From DATARH01 sp963746885 (GTDB lineage Bacteria; Pseudomonadota; Alphaproteobacteria; ATCC43930; CGMCC-115725): a stretch of DNA of 64,000 bases. This document shows positions 38,344-47,025 of the stretch, piece after piece. A model generated the notes under the pieces. It made no database searches. It worked only from the letters and a program-made list of their open reading frames with translations, and had not been told where the DNA came from. The stretch's first letter is position 1, and each line of letters opens with the position of its first letter. The DNA lies in contig CAVVDM010000016.1 of the NCBI GenBank assembly GCA_963746885.1, positions 1 to 64,000 of the forward strand, read 5' to 3'. The position numbers and the translations under genes were made by a program.

Positions 38344-38970
38344 TTATGCGGTTTTGGCCTGCCGGCTCAGGGCGGTCACGCGCATCTCGATCCGGTGCAA
38401 CAGGCCGTCGCTGATGCCGAGCGTTTCGATGTGGCGCACCGTGTTGGCGAGGTAGTCGCGGCCCGAGCCGCGCCCGCCGACCGCGTGGGCTAGCAGCGCC
38501 GCAGCCTCGTCGAGCGATAGGCGGCCGGCGTAATCGGGCAACTCGCGGCGCACGACGCAGGCATATGCCGTCACCCTGCCGTCGCGCGTCTCAACCGCGA
38601 CCCGGCGCATATGATAGACGCGGCCGGTCATCTCGCGGGCCCAGATCCGGTCGAGCGCCGCGCCGGCGTCGTCTGCCGGCAGGCGGTAGGCGATGCCATG
38701 GCACGAGCCGCCGCGGTCGAGCCCGAGCACCAGCCCCGGCCGCTCCGGCGTGCCGCGGTAGTCGCGCGAATAGAGACAGAAGCTGCGGTGGTAGCCGTAC
38801 AGCAAGCCCGGCCGCGCCTCGTCGAAGGCGAATTCCGGGTTCCACATCAACGAGCCGTAGGCGAACATCCACACCGGCTCGACGCCGCTGCGGAGCGCCG
38901 CGATCGTCTCCGGCATCGGATCGACCGGGTAGATCGATACGTAAGCGTTTGCGACCTCGGTGCTTGTCAT
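38344..38970 (-). CDS. chaC: Gamma-glutamylcyclotransferase (ChaC family)
   Basis: A 208-aa ChaC-like enzyme, cleaving the gamma-glutamyl group of glutathione to 5-oxoproline and Cys-Gly. Substrate loop FAYGSLMWNP (YGSL at 38-41), GYHRSFCLYSRDYRGTPERPGLVLGLDRGGSCHGIAYRL, and the catalytic Glu E113 in AREMTGRVY. Starts 19 bp after the stop of the glutaredoxin-DinB gene on the same strand, so the two are likely co-transcribed and both bear on glutathione. Confidence 0.92.
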   Translation of the reverse strand: MTSTEVANAYVSIYPVDPMPETIAALRSGVEPVWMFAYGSLMWNPEFAFDEARPGLLYGYHRSFCLYSRDYRGTPERPGLVLGLDRGGSCHGIAYRLPADDAGAALDRIWAREMTGRVYHMRRVAVETRDGRVTAYACVVRRELPDYAGRLSLDEAAALLAHAVGGRGSGRDYLANTVRHIETLGISDGLLHRIEMRVTALSRQAKTA

Positions 38971-38989
38971 GCCCGGGAGCGCAGCGGGG

Positions 38990-39757
38990 TCACTCGTCCC
39001 ACACCTGCTTCGGCATCGGCAGGTCGGCGAAATCCGCGGCGCCGAGCGGCCGGTCGGCGGCGATGCCGGCCATCCCGAGCAGCATCACCCATTGTCGCGT
39101 GTGCTGCCCGATATGCCAGGTCGCGCGCTCCTGCACCTCATGCAGCTTTTGCGGGCCGTAGTAGGTCTGGACCGTCGCCTGCGCCCCTCTGTCGGGCGTC
39201 GTCGCCCACCAGGTTTCGACCTTGGCCCTAACGCGCCGGCCGTAATCGGCGAGCGCCGCGGTCGATGCCATCTCCTCCGGGTGCTTGACCTCGCCCGGCA
39301 GGCCCTGGCTGAAGAAGGTGCCGGCGGCGACCTCGGTAAAGGCCTCGCAAATGCGGAACATATGATGTGCCAGCCTGCCATAGCTGCGCGGCCGGTTCGG
39401 CGTCAGGGTGGCGAGCTTGTCGTCCGGCATTTGCGGGATCATCCGCAACGCGGCGTCGATAAAGCGCAGCATGCGCTCGACGAGCTGCGCCGGCGTCAGC
39501 ACCGGCCCGGCCTTCTCGTCGAGCTTCAGGAACTCGACGACCTGCGCGATGTTCTGCGCGAACACGAATTTGTCGCCGCGCGACAGCACCGGGATCGAGC
39601 GCGCGCCAAGGCGCTGCAACTCCGCCCGGCCGGCGGCGTCTTCGAGGATGTTGATCGATTCGAACTCGATCCCACGGATCGAGAGAAACTCCTTGAGTCT
39701 CAGGCAGCTGGTTCAGCCAGGCTGCCAGAACGCCTTCAATGGCGCGGTCTCGGGCAT
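38990..39757 (-). CDS. Glutaredoxin-like/DinB fusion with in-frame TGA (candidate selenoprotein)
   Basis: A 255-codon frame from ATG 39757 (MPETAPLKAFWQPG), with AAAGGA upstream, to a stop at 38990. Residues 1-85 are a glutaredoxin/GST-N-like domain with LGARSIPVLSRGDKFVFA; residues about 92-255 are a DinB-like helical bundle with SYGRLAHHMFRI and a putative metal site ATWHIGQH. The only interruption is codon 15, TGA at 39713-39715, at the first Cys of the redox motif: WQPG-TGA-TSC-LRLKEFL. From memory the family has CTSC there. No frame change is needed on either side, unlike every other broken gene in the window. Either Sec (UTSC) or a C-to-A error or mutation. See the hairpin at 39665-39683. 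Without readthrough only a fragment from about 39619 would be made. Confidence 0.75.
39665..39683 (-). promoter_or_regulatory. Candidate bacterial SECIS hairpin after the in-frame TGA
   Basis: On the coding strand: CTCGATCC, loop GTG, GGATCGAG, a perfect 8-bp stem with a G-first 3-nt loop. Thirty-seven nucleotides separate the TGA from the loop, at the upper edge of the 16-37 nt range I recall for bacterial SECIS models. In high-GC DNA such hairpins arise by chance, so this supports but does not prove selenocysteine insertion. Confidence 0.4.
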
Positions 39758-39877
39758 GTGCCACATCCTTTCCGCAACCGGATCGTAGTGCTCACTTAGC
39801 CATCCCGCCGTCGCCGCGTCAATCGCCGCAAATCACCCGCCCTGGCGGGGGCGACGGGCAGCTTGTATAACCCGCGG

Positions 39878-40894
39878 ATGCGCCGTCCGAAGCGTCTCGG
39901 CCTTGCCATTGTCGTCCTGTCGCTCGCCCTGTGCGGCGCCTACACGGTGTTTTGGCTGGTCGCGGCCGGCCGCATCAAGGAGGGGCTCGCGTTGTGGGCG
40001 CAGTCACTGCAGGCCCACAACCTCGCCGCGTCGTGGCGCACGGTGGAGGTCGGCGGGTTTCCGTTCGCCTTCCGGGTCGAGTTGCACCAGGCGCGGCTGC
40101 GCGACACCGCCGCCGCGCACCCGTCGGAGCTGGACGTGCCGGTGCTGTCCGGCCGGGCGCGCCCGTGGAATTTCCGGGTGTGGCAGCTCACGGCCTCGGG
40201 CGGGCCGACTGCTAGCGTCGGCGCGCTCGGCGCGAGACTGACGGCACAGGCGGCAACCGGCAGCGTCGTCATTACCGACGACGGCGGCGCCAGGGCGTGG
40301 CTCAGCCTCAGCGCGCCCGTCGTCGACGCCGGTCTGCATTTTACCGCGCACGCGGCAAGCCTTTGGCTCGTGCTGCCGGAGCATCCACCGCTGACGCATA
40401 CCGACCCGGCGATCGGGGTCGCTCTCGACCTGCGGGATGTGACCCTGCCGGTGCTCCCGGCCCCGCTGCAAAACCCAATCGACGAGATCGCTTTCGGGAT
40501 TACGCTGATGGGGCAAATTCCCGATGCGGCGCCACGTCAAGCGGCGGCGTTGTGGCGTGATTCGGGCGGTACGCTCGAGCTCGACCATGTCGCGCTGCGC
40601 TGGGGAACGCTGGCGATCACCGGCTCCGGCACGCTGGCGCTCGATCGCGATCTGCAACCGATGGGCAGCTTTTCCGGGGCGGTCGAGGGCTACGACCGGC
40701 TGGTGGCCGTGCTGGTCGCCTCCGGTCGGATGCGTGCCCGCGACGTGCGCTTGGCGCGTTTGGCGCTCGCGATGCTGGCCAAGGCCGGGCCCGACGGAAA
40801 GCCGCAAATCGCGACCTCGTTTTCGATCCAGGACGGCGAGATGTATCTGGGGCCGGTCAAGCTCGGCCCGGCGCCGCGCATTGCGTGGGAGTAA
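39878..40894 (+). CDS. DUF2125 family protein
   Basis: A 338-aa protein of an alphaproteobacterial family of unknown function. N-terminal anchor (LGLAIVVLSLALCGAYTVFWLVAAGRI) then beta-rich repeats: GFPFAFRVELHQARLRD, ARPWNFRVWQLTASGG and LELDHVALRWGTLAITGSGTLALDRDLQPMGSFSGAVEGYDRL, which recall AsmA-like lipid-transport proteins facing the periplasm. ATG 39878 (MRRPKR) preferred over a TTG at 39863. Divergent from the glutaredoxin gene; 120 bp between. Confidence 0.85.
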   Translation: MRRPKRLGLAIVVLSLALCGAYTVFWLVAAGRIKEGLALWAQSLQAHNLAASWRTVEVGGFPFAFRVELHQARLRDTAAAHPSELDVPVLSGRARPWNFRVWQLTASGGPTASVGALGARLTAQAATGSVVITDDGGARAWLSLSAPVVDAGLHFTAHAASLWLVLPEHPPLTHTDPAIGVALDLRDVTLPVLPAPLQNPIDEIAFGITLMGQIPDAAPRQAAALWRDSGGTLELDHVALRWGTLAITGSGTLALDRDLQPMGSFSGAVEGYDRLVAVLVASGRMRARDVRLARLALAMLAKAGPDGKPQIATSFSIQDGEMYLGPVKLGPAPRIAWE

Positions 40895-40897
40895 CCC

Positions 40898-41254
40898 CTA
40901 GCGCGAGGTCTCGGGTGGCGGCTGCGGCGCCTCGGCGCGCTCGTCCAGGCCGTAATCGCGCACCACCGCGGCGACTCGCAGCCGATAAGCGCGAAAAATG
41001 CCGGTGCGGCCGGCGCGCTGCGCCGCCTGATGGTCGTCATGGCGACGCCAGCGCTCGACCGCAGCTTCGTCGCGCCAGAACGACAGCGACAGGATCTTGC
41101 CCGGGTTGGTCAGGCTCTGAAAGCGCTCGACCGAGATGAACCCGTCGATCTGTTCGAGCTCGGACCGCAGCCGCGCCGCGATGTCGAGATAGTCCTGGCG
41201 GCGCTCGGGTTCCGCCTCGACCTCGAAAATCACCGCATGCATCGGTCCCTCCAA
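40898..41254 (-). CDS. Antibiotic biosynthesis monooxygenase (ABM)-domain protein
   Basis: A 118-aa ferredoxin-like fold protein: MHAVIFEVEAEPERRQDYLDIAARL, GFISVERFQSLTNPGKILSLSFWRDEAAVERWR and HQAAQRAGRTGIF are the ABM pattern with the conserved Trp and His. Substrate unknown; could be a small stress or heme-related oxygenase. Start 41254 or ATG 41242. It follows tyrA by 15 bp and is the last gene of the leftward aromatic amino-acid run. Confidence 0.85.
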   Translation of the reverse strand: MEGPMHAVIFEVEAEPERRQDYLDIAARLRSELEQIDGFISVERFQSLTNPGKILSLSFWRDEAAVERWRRHDDHQAAQRAGRTGIFRAYRLRVAAVVRDYGLDERAEAPQPPPETSR

Positions 41255-41269
41255 GGTCTCGGCCGAGCC

Positions 41270-42154
41270 TTATGCCTGCTTCGCCTCGATGATCGAGCGG
41301 CGGATGGCGCGGGTGCGGGTGAACCAGTCGTGCAATTTGTCGCCCTCGCCGCGGCGGATCGCGCGCTGCAGCGCCGTCAGATCCTCGTTGAAGCGTTGCA
41401 GCAGTTCGAGCACCGCCTCGCGATTGGCGAGAAAGATGTCGCGCCACATCACCGGGTCGGACGCGGCGATGCGGGTGAAGTCGCGGAACCCGCCGGCCGA
41501 AAACGCGACGACCTCGGACTGAAGGTCCTGTCCGAGTTCGGTCGCGGTGCCGACGATCGTATAGGCGATCAGGTGCGGCAGATGCGAGGTCACCGCCAGC
41601 ACCTTGTCGTGGTGCTCGGCGGCCATCGTCACCACCCGCATGCCGGCCGCTTCCCACAGCGCGGTCACCTGCGCCACCGCGTGCGGCGCGGTCCCCGGCG
41701 GCGGCGTCAGGATGCACCAGCGGTCGCGGAACAATTCGGCAAAGCCGGATTCCGGCCCGGAATGCTCGGTGCCGGCGACCGGATGGCCGGGCACGAAATG
41801 CACGCCTTTCGGCAGATAGGGTTGCAATGCCTGGATCGCCGCGCCCTTGACCGAGCCGACATCGGTGACGATCGCGCCGTCGCGCAAGGCCGGCGCTATC
41901 CGCTGGCCGATCTCGGCATAGGCCGAGAGCGGCGTCGCGACGACGACGAGATCGGCGCCCGCTACTGCCGCGGCCGGGTCGTCGGTCGTCTCGTCGGCAA
42001 TGCCGAGCCGGCGCACCGCCGCCAGGGTCTCGGCGCGGCGGGCGCAGGCAACGATCACGGTCCCGGGGCTGTCGCGGCGCAATACCCGCGCCAGCGACGA
42101 GCCGATCAGCCCGATCCCGATCAGCGCGACTCGGTCGAACAGCTTCTCGCTCAT
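41270..42154 (-). CDS. tyrA: Prephenate/arogenate dehydrogenase
   Basis: A 294-aa NAD(P)-dependent dehydrogenase of tyrosine synthesis. Nucleotide motif ALIGIGLIGSSLARVL; substrate region VGSVKGAAI, GHPVAGTEHSGPES, and the catalytic-His segment in TSHLPHLIAYTIV; helical dimer domain with FSAGGFRDFTRIAASDPVMWRDI. No ACT domain. ATG overlaps the hisC stop (ATGA, 42151-42154). Confidence 0.94.
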   Translation of the reverse strand: MSEKLFDRVALIGIGLIGSSLARVLRRDSPGTVIVACARRAETLAAVRRLGIADETTDDPAAAVAGADLVVVATPLSAYAEIGQRIAPALRDGAIVTDVGSVKGAAIQALQPYLPKGVHFVPGHPVAGTEHSGPESGFAELFRDRWCILTPPPGTAPHAVAQVTALWEAAGMRVVTMAAEHHDKVLAVTSHLPHLIAYTIVGTATELGQDLQSEVVAFSAGGFRDFTRIAASDPVMWRDIFLANREAVLELLQRFNEDLTALQRAIRRGEGDKLHDWFTRTRAIRRSIIEAKQA

Positions 42155-43256
42155 GCCGCCGCCATGAAATCGGCCAGCGCCGCCGCGACGATCTCCATCT
42201 CTTCGCCGGTGCCGATCGTGATCCGCAGATATTGCGGCAGGCCGTAGCCGCCCATCTTGCGGGTCAGGATGCCGCGCGATTGCAGAAAGGCGAACGCGGC
42301 GTCGGCGTTGCGACGTGGGTCGTCGGGGAAGCGCGGCAGGACGAAATTGCCGACGCTCGGCGTCAGCTTCAGCCCGAGAGCGGCGAGTCGCTGCGATAGC
42401 CACGGCTGCCAGCGCTCGTTATGGGCGCGGGCGCGGGCTACGGCGCCGACATCCTCGACCGCCGCGACGCCGGCAGCCAGCGCCGGGGCGCTGACGTTGA
42501 AGGGGCCGCGAACCCGGTTCATCACGTCGGCGATCGCCGGCGGGCAATAGGCCCAGCCGAGGCGCAAGCCCGGCGAGCGCATAGATCTTCGAGAAGGTGC
42601 GCAGCATCACGACGTTTTCGGCGCGATTGACCAGCGCGATCCCCGGCTCGTAGTCGTTTCGGTTGACGAATTCGGCATAGGCAGCGTCGATTGCCAGCAC
42701 GACATGGCGCGGCAGGCCGGCATGCAGGCGCGCCAGTTCGTCGGCGGACAGATAGGTCCCGGTCGGGTTGTTCGGGTTGGCGACAAAGACGATCCGGGTG
42801 CGGTCGGTGACCCGCGCCAGAAAGCCGTCGACATCGTGGGTCAGGTTGCGCTCGGGGACGGCAACCGGGGTCGGCACCGACCGACATGGCGCCGATCGGA
42901 TACATCAGAAAGCTGTGCCGGCTGTACAACACCTCGCTGCCGGGGCCGGCATAGGCGCGCTGCAACAGGCCGATCAGCTCGTCCGAGCCCGAGCCGCACA
43001 CAATGCGCGCGGGATCGAGTCCGTGATGCCGGCCGAGCACCGCGCGCAACTCCGCCGCGCTGCCATCGGGATAGCGGTGGATCTCCTCGGCCAGCGCGCG
43101 GTAGGCGGCAATCGCCTTGGGGCTCGGGCCGAGCGCGCTCTCGTTCGAGGCCAGGCGGATCGGCCGCAGGCCGCCAGGCGCCTGCGAATCGCCGCCGACA
43201 TAGGGTGCAATGTCGAGGATGCCCGGTCCGGGAACCGGGGCCGTTGCGGTGGTCAT
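42151..43256 (-). CDS. hisC: Histidinol-phosphate aminotransferase, two frameshifts
   Basis: PLP aminotransferase of histidine (and often aromatic amino acid) synthesis, about 368 aa. From ATG 43256: IRLASNESALGPSPKAIAAY, HRYPDGSAAELRAVLGRHHGLDP, CGSGSDELIGLLQ; then VFVANPNNPTGTYLSADELARL, DAAYAEFVNRNDY and the PLP lysine in RTFSKIYALAG; then LRLGWAYCPPAIADVMNRVRGPFNVS. Breaks at about 42882 (one extra C) and about 42567 (extra T: CTTG for CTG). Both vanish on removal of one base. Between the chorismate mutase gene (4-bp gap) and tyrA (overlap), it probably serves as the aromatic aminotransferase too. Confidence 0.92.
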
Positions 43257-43260
43257 CGGT

Positions 43261-44187
43261 TCAGCCTCTTGCTGCGCCGGGGGCGGCGGCGCCGGCCGAG
43301 GGCGCAAATCCCGCGGGCCGCGAAGACATCAGCTCCGCCGCGGATAGCGGCATCGCATAACCGCCAAAGCGCAGCAGGCGATAGAGTTCCGAGCCGAGTT
43401 GCGCGCGAAACTGCTCGAGGCGCGGATCGGACATTGCGACGAAGCCCTCGATCTCGATCAGGGTATTTGCCCCTTCGGCGTGCTCGCACGACGCCAGGAA
43501 GGTGCAGACAAGGCCGAGCCCCGACAGGGTCGAGAACATGCGGCCGCGGCTAATGTCGAGGGAGTTTTCGGTGACAAAGAGGGTGCGGTCGCTGCCGGTC
43601 GGCTGCTCGGCGCCGCGCCCGATCGCCAGCGTGTCGCCGCCGTCGGAGCGGGCGTTGCCGCGCGCGCCAAAGGGCAGCCGCGCAATGACATGCGGCGCAT
43701 TGTCGTGGGTCGACAACAGGTGGCGCCACCACGGGTCGGGGTCCCCTTCCTCGGGCATCGGCAGGACGCCGATCGCGGCCTGGCCCTCGGTCACCGCGCG
43801 GATCACCTGTCCGGTCGAGCCGTAGGCCAGCATCGGGGTGTGGCTGCCGTAATGGTCGCGCGCGATGTCCCACCAGCCCGGCGCGTCGGGCGGCGCGTAG
43901 ACCGCGATCGTGAACGTCCCCTGCAGTCGCACGGTAGCGGCCAGCAATTCGCGCCACATCCGCACCAAGGTTGCCGGCGGCAATGCCCCGTGATTGCGTG
44001 AGATGAGCCGGCGGATGATCTCGGCCTCGCGTGCCGGCTGGTGCGCGGCGATCCCGCTATTGCTGCGCTTGTGCGCGGCGACGCGCGACACGATGTCTAT
44101 TCGTTCGATCAGGAGATCTTGCAGCCTGTCGTCGATCTCGTCGATGCGTCGGCGCAACTGGTCGAGGTCGGACGGGGTATCTGACAT
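43261..44187 (-). CDS. Chorismate mutase (AroQ) fused to degenerate prephenate dehydratase/ACT-like region
   Basis: A 308-aa protein. Residues 1-95 are an AroQ chorismate mutase: LDQLRRRIDEIDDRLQDLLIERIDIVSRVAAHKR, AREAEIIRRL and RMWRELLAATVRLQG. Residues about 98-240 follow the P-protein dehydratase layout (GSTGQVIRAVTEGQAAIGVLPM, RTLFVTENSL) but the catalytic TRF is TLF and most signature residues are lost; the end (ANTLIEIEGFVAMSDPRLEQFRAQL, RFGGYAM) resembles an ACT domain. So mutase activity is likely, dehydratase activity unlikely. Start ATG 44187. Leads the set with hisC and tyrA; divergent from metX. Confidence 0.85.
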   Translation of the reverse strand: MSDTPSDLDQLRRRIDEIDDRLQDLLIERIDIVSRVAAHKRSNSGIAAHQPAREAEIIRRLISRNHGALPPATLVRMWRELLAATVRLQGTFTIAVYAPPDAPGWWDIARDHYGSHTPMLAYGSTGQVIRAVTEGQAAIGVLPMPEEGDPDPWWRHLLSTHDNAPHVIARLPFGARGNARSDGGDTLAIGRGAEQPTGSDRTLFVTENSLDISRGRMFSTLSGLGLVCTFLASCEHAEGANTLIEIEGFVAMSDPRLEQFRAQLGSELYRLLRFGGYAMPLSAAELMSSRPAGFAPSAGAAAPGAARG

Positions 44188-44343
44188 GGTTTCGATCGCT
44201 GGGGGAACTGCGATAGTAGTAGAGTTGTGCATCCGCAAAATCAAAGAAAACGTTGACATGGCTGGCTCACGCTCCCTAGCTAAGCGCCCCCAATCCGGTA
44301 TCGCCGGAAGCGGCGGATTTACACATTTGCCCCAGAGCTCCCG

Positions 44344-45517
44344 GTGTCTATCCTGACCGAACCTCGCTTGCGCCGTCCCGGCAGGGACTGGCCCGGCCAT
44401 CACCTCGCGGTCGACGGGACGCTGCACCTCGATTGCGGCGTCGATCTCGGCCCGTTCACGATCGCCTATCAGACCTACGGCAAACTCAACCCGGAGCGCA
44501 GCAACGCGGTCCTGGTCTGCCATGCGCTTGACCGGCGACCAGTATGTCGCCGATCCACACCCGATCACCGGCCATCCCGGCTGGTGGACGACGCTGGTCA
44601 ACCCCGGCGGCGTGCTCGACACCGAGCGCTATTTCCTGATTTGCGCCAATGTCATCGGCGGCTGCATGGGGACCACCGGGCCGAAGGACATCAACCCGGC
44701 GACCGGCGAGCCGTGGGCGCTCGACTTTCCGGTGATCACGATCCGCGACATGGTGCGGGCGCAAAAGCTGGTGGTCGACCATCTCGGCATCGAGCAGCTG
44801 TTCTGCGTGATCGGCGGCTCAATGGGCGGCATGCAGGTCCTGCAATGGGCGTCGAGCTACCCGGGTTCGGTGTTCGCGGCGGTGCCGATCGCCTCGGCGG
44901 CGCGGCATTCGGCCCAGAACATCGCGTTTCACGAGCTCGGCCGACAGGCGATCATGGCCGACCCCGATTGGTGCGGCGGGCGCTATCTGAGCCTCGGCCG
45001 CAGCCCGTCGCGGGGGCTTGCGGTCGCGCGCATGGCGGCGCACATCACCTATCTGTCGGAAGCGGCCTTGCACCGCAAATTCGGCCGCAATCTGCAGGAT
45101 CGCAACGCGGTGACCTATGGCTTCGACGCCGATTTCCAGGTCGAGAGCTATCTGCGCCACCAGGGCAGCACTTTCGTCGACCGGTTCGACGCCAACTCCT
45201 ATCTCTACATCACCCGGGCGATGGATTATTTCGACCTCGCGGCCGAGCATGGCGGCTCATTGCCGGCCGCCTTCGCCGGCCGTCAGCCGCGCTTCTGCAT
45301 CATCTCCTTCACCAGCGATTGGCTGTTCCCGACGACCGAGAGCCGCGGGCTCGTCCATGCGCTCAATGCGGTTGCCGCCAATGTCAGCTTTGTCGAAGTC
45401 GAGACCGACAAGGGGCACGATGCCTTCCTGCTGCACGAGCCCGAGTTGTTTGCGACCCTGCGCGGCTTTCTGACCGGCTGCGCCGAGCACCGCGGGCTGA
45501 CGCGCTTCTGGGCATGA
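44344..45517 (+). CDS. metX: Homoserine O-acetyl/succinyltransferase MetX, one frameshift
   Basis: Alpha/beta-hydrolase acyltransferase of methionine synthesis, about 390 aa. GTG start 44344 (MSILTEPRLRRPGRDWPG); CGVDLGPFTIAYQTYGKLNPERSNAVLVCHAL; after the break, TGDQYVADPHPITGHPGWW, the nucleophile Ser in GGSMGGMQVLQWASSYP, Asp in FTSDWLFPT and His in DKGHDAFLLHEPEL. Break at 44528-44529: GCGCTTGACC should read GCGCTGACC. Overlaps metW by 4 bases, the usual metXW arrangement. The 156-bp divergent gap to the chorismate mutase has a TTGACA at 44253 with no convincing -10. Confidence 0.93.
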
Positions 45518-46212
45518 GCGACGCTGCGCTTCCTCTCGCCGCCGCGCCGCAGGCAGCGCCCGCCGCCGCGCCCGGTGAGCTGCGGCGCGACCTGCGCCTG
45601 ATCGCCGGAATGATCGAGCCGCATTCGCGGGTGCTTGATATCGGGTGCGGCGACGGCGCGCTGCTGGCCTATCTCGCGCGCGAGAAGGGGGTCGACGCGC
45701 GCGGTATCGAACTCAGCCAGTCCGGGGTCAACGCCTGCGTGCGCCACGGCCTGTCGGTGATCCAGGGCGACGCCGACCGCGACCTCGAGGCATTTCCCGA
45801 CGGCGCCTTCGATGTCGTCGTGCTGAGCCAGACCTTGCAGGCGACACGCCAGCCGCGGCAGGTGCTCGAGGAATTGTTGCGCATCGGCAGGCGGGCGATC
45901 GTCTCGTTTCCCAATTTCGGCTTCTGGCGCATCCGGCTGCGGCTGTTGTGGCGCGGTCGCATGCCTGTCACCGAACTACTGCACAACGCGTGGTATGAAA
46001 CGCCGAACATTCATCTGTGCACGATCCGCGATTTCGTCGCGCTGTGCGACGAGTTCGGCGCCCGCATCGAGCGCAGCCTTACCCTCGACCGGCACGGCAC
46101 GCCGTTCACCCTCAACCCGCGCGGCAGCCTCGCCAATCTGTTGGCCGAGCAGGGCGTCTTCGTGCTGTCGGGCCGGCGCGACCGGGCGCCGAAGGGAGGC
46201 GCAGAGCCATGA
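45514..46212 (+). CDS. metW: Methionine biosynthesis protein MetW
   Basis: A 232-aa SAM-methyltransferase-fold protein required with MetX in many proteobacteria. SRVLDIGCGDGALLAYLA, VDARGIELSQSGVNACV, VVVLSQTLQATRQPRQVLEELLRIGRRAIVSFPNFGFW and the MetW-typical MPVTELLHNAWYETPNIHLCTIRDF and FALS-like end NLLAEQGVFVL. A proline/alanine-rich 20-residue N-terminal lead is unusual but short. ATGA overlaps on both sides couple it to metX and the phosphodiesterase. Confidence 0.94.
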   Translation: MSDAALPLAAAPQAAPAAAPGELRRDLRLIAGMIEPHSRVLDIGCGDGALLAYLAREKGVDARGIELSQSGVNACVRHGLSVIQGDADRDLEAFPDGAFDVVVLSQTLQATRQPRQVLEELLRIGRRAIVSFPNFGFWRIRLRLLWRGRMPVTELLHNAWYETPNIHLCTIRDFVALCDEFGARIERSLTLDRHGTPFTLNPRGSLANLLAEQGVFVLSGRRDRAPKGGAEP

Positions 46213-47009
46213 TCGTCGCCCAGCTCACCGACCCTCATATCGTTGCGCCGGGAGCGCTGCTCTACGGCCGGGTCGACACGGCTGCGTTTCTGTCGCGGGC
46301 CGTCGCCGAGTTGAACCGGCTCGACCCGCTTCCCGATGTTACGGTGTTGACCGGCGATCTGGTCGACCGCGGCGAGACCGTCGAATACGAGCATCTGCGC
46401 GCCCTGCTGGCGCCACTTGCCATGCCGGTCTTCGTCATCCCGGGCAATCACGATGCCCGCGAGCCGCTGCGCCGGGCGTTTGCCGGCGACGGCTATCTGC
46501 CGGAAGAGGGGTTCCTCCAGTTCGTGATCGACGACTACCCGGTCCGGCTCGTTGCGCTCGACACGCTGATCCCGGGCGACCATCGCGGCGCGCTGTGCGG
46601 TGAGCGCCTTGCCTGGCTCGAGCGCACGCTCGGCGCCGCGCCCGAGCGGCCGACGCTGCTGTTGATGCACCACCCGCCGTTTGTCACCGGCATCGACTTC
46701 ATGGATCGTTTCGGGCTGCAGAGCGCGGGCGACCTCGCCGCGATCGTGGCGCGCCACAGCCAGGTCGAGCGCATCCTGTGCGGCCATCTGCACCGCGCAA
46801 TCGACCGCCGCTTTGCCGGCACGGTCGCCGGCACCGCGCCGAGCACGGCCCACCAGATCCGCCTCAACCTTGTCCCCGACGCGCCGCTGCGCTTCATGTT
46901 CGAGCCGCCGGGCTATCAGCTTCACGTCTGGCGCGAGGATTGCGGCCTCGTCAGCCACACCGCAGTGGTCGGCGACTGGGACGGCCCCTACCCGTTCCGC
47001 GCGGCTTAG
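46209..47009 (+). CDS. Metallophosphoesterase (GpdQ/CpdA-like phosphodiesterase)
   Basis: A 266-aa calcineurin-like phosphodiesterase with all metal motifs: AQLTDPHI, TGDLVDRGE, PGNHDAREPLR, LLMHHPP and CGHLHRA. Closest in layout to class III cyclic-nucleotide phosphodiesterases and glycerophosphodiesterases. Overlaps metW by 4 bases, so it belongs to that operon; it ends convergent to the ABC transporter with 16 bp between stops. Confidence 0.9.
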   Translation: MIVAQLTDPHIVAPGALLYGRVDTAAFLSRAVAELNRLDPLPDVTVLTGDLVDRGETVEYEHLRALLAPLAMPVFVIPGNHDAREPLRRAFAGDGYLPEEGFLQFVIDDYPVRLVALDTLIPGDHRGALCGERLAWLERTLGAAPERPTLLLMHHPPFVTGIDFMDRFGLQSAGDLAAIVARHSQVERILCGHLHRAIDRRFAGTVAGTAPSTAHQIRLNLVPDAPLRFMFEPPGYQLHVWREDCGLVSHTAVVGDWDGPYPFRAA

Positions 47010-47025
47010 CGGACTCCCCCGGCGC

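Noticed and set aside
39700..39730. TGA reassigned to an amino acid genome-wide
   Set aside because: TGA is the normal stop in several genes here, including ATGA overlaps at tyrA, metW and plsC, so only context-dependent decoding is possible.
44188..44343. SAM-II riboswitch upstream of metX
   Set aside because: CTAGCTAA near 44277 resembles its 3' end, but the rest of the pseudoknot consensus is absent and the strongest structure is weak.
44521..44535. Programmed ribosomal frameshift in metX, hisC or oppD
   Set aside because: No slippery heptamer plus pseudoknot, and many unrelated genes are affected; extra bases in the sequence explain all cases.
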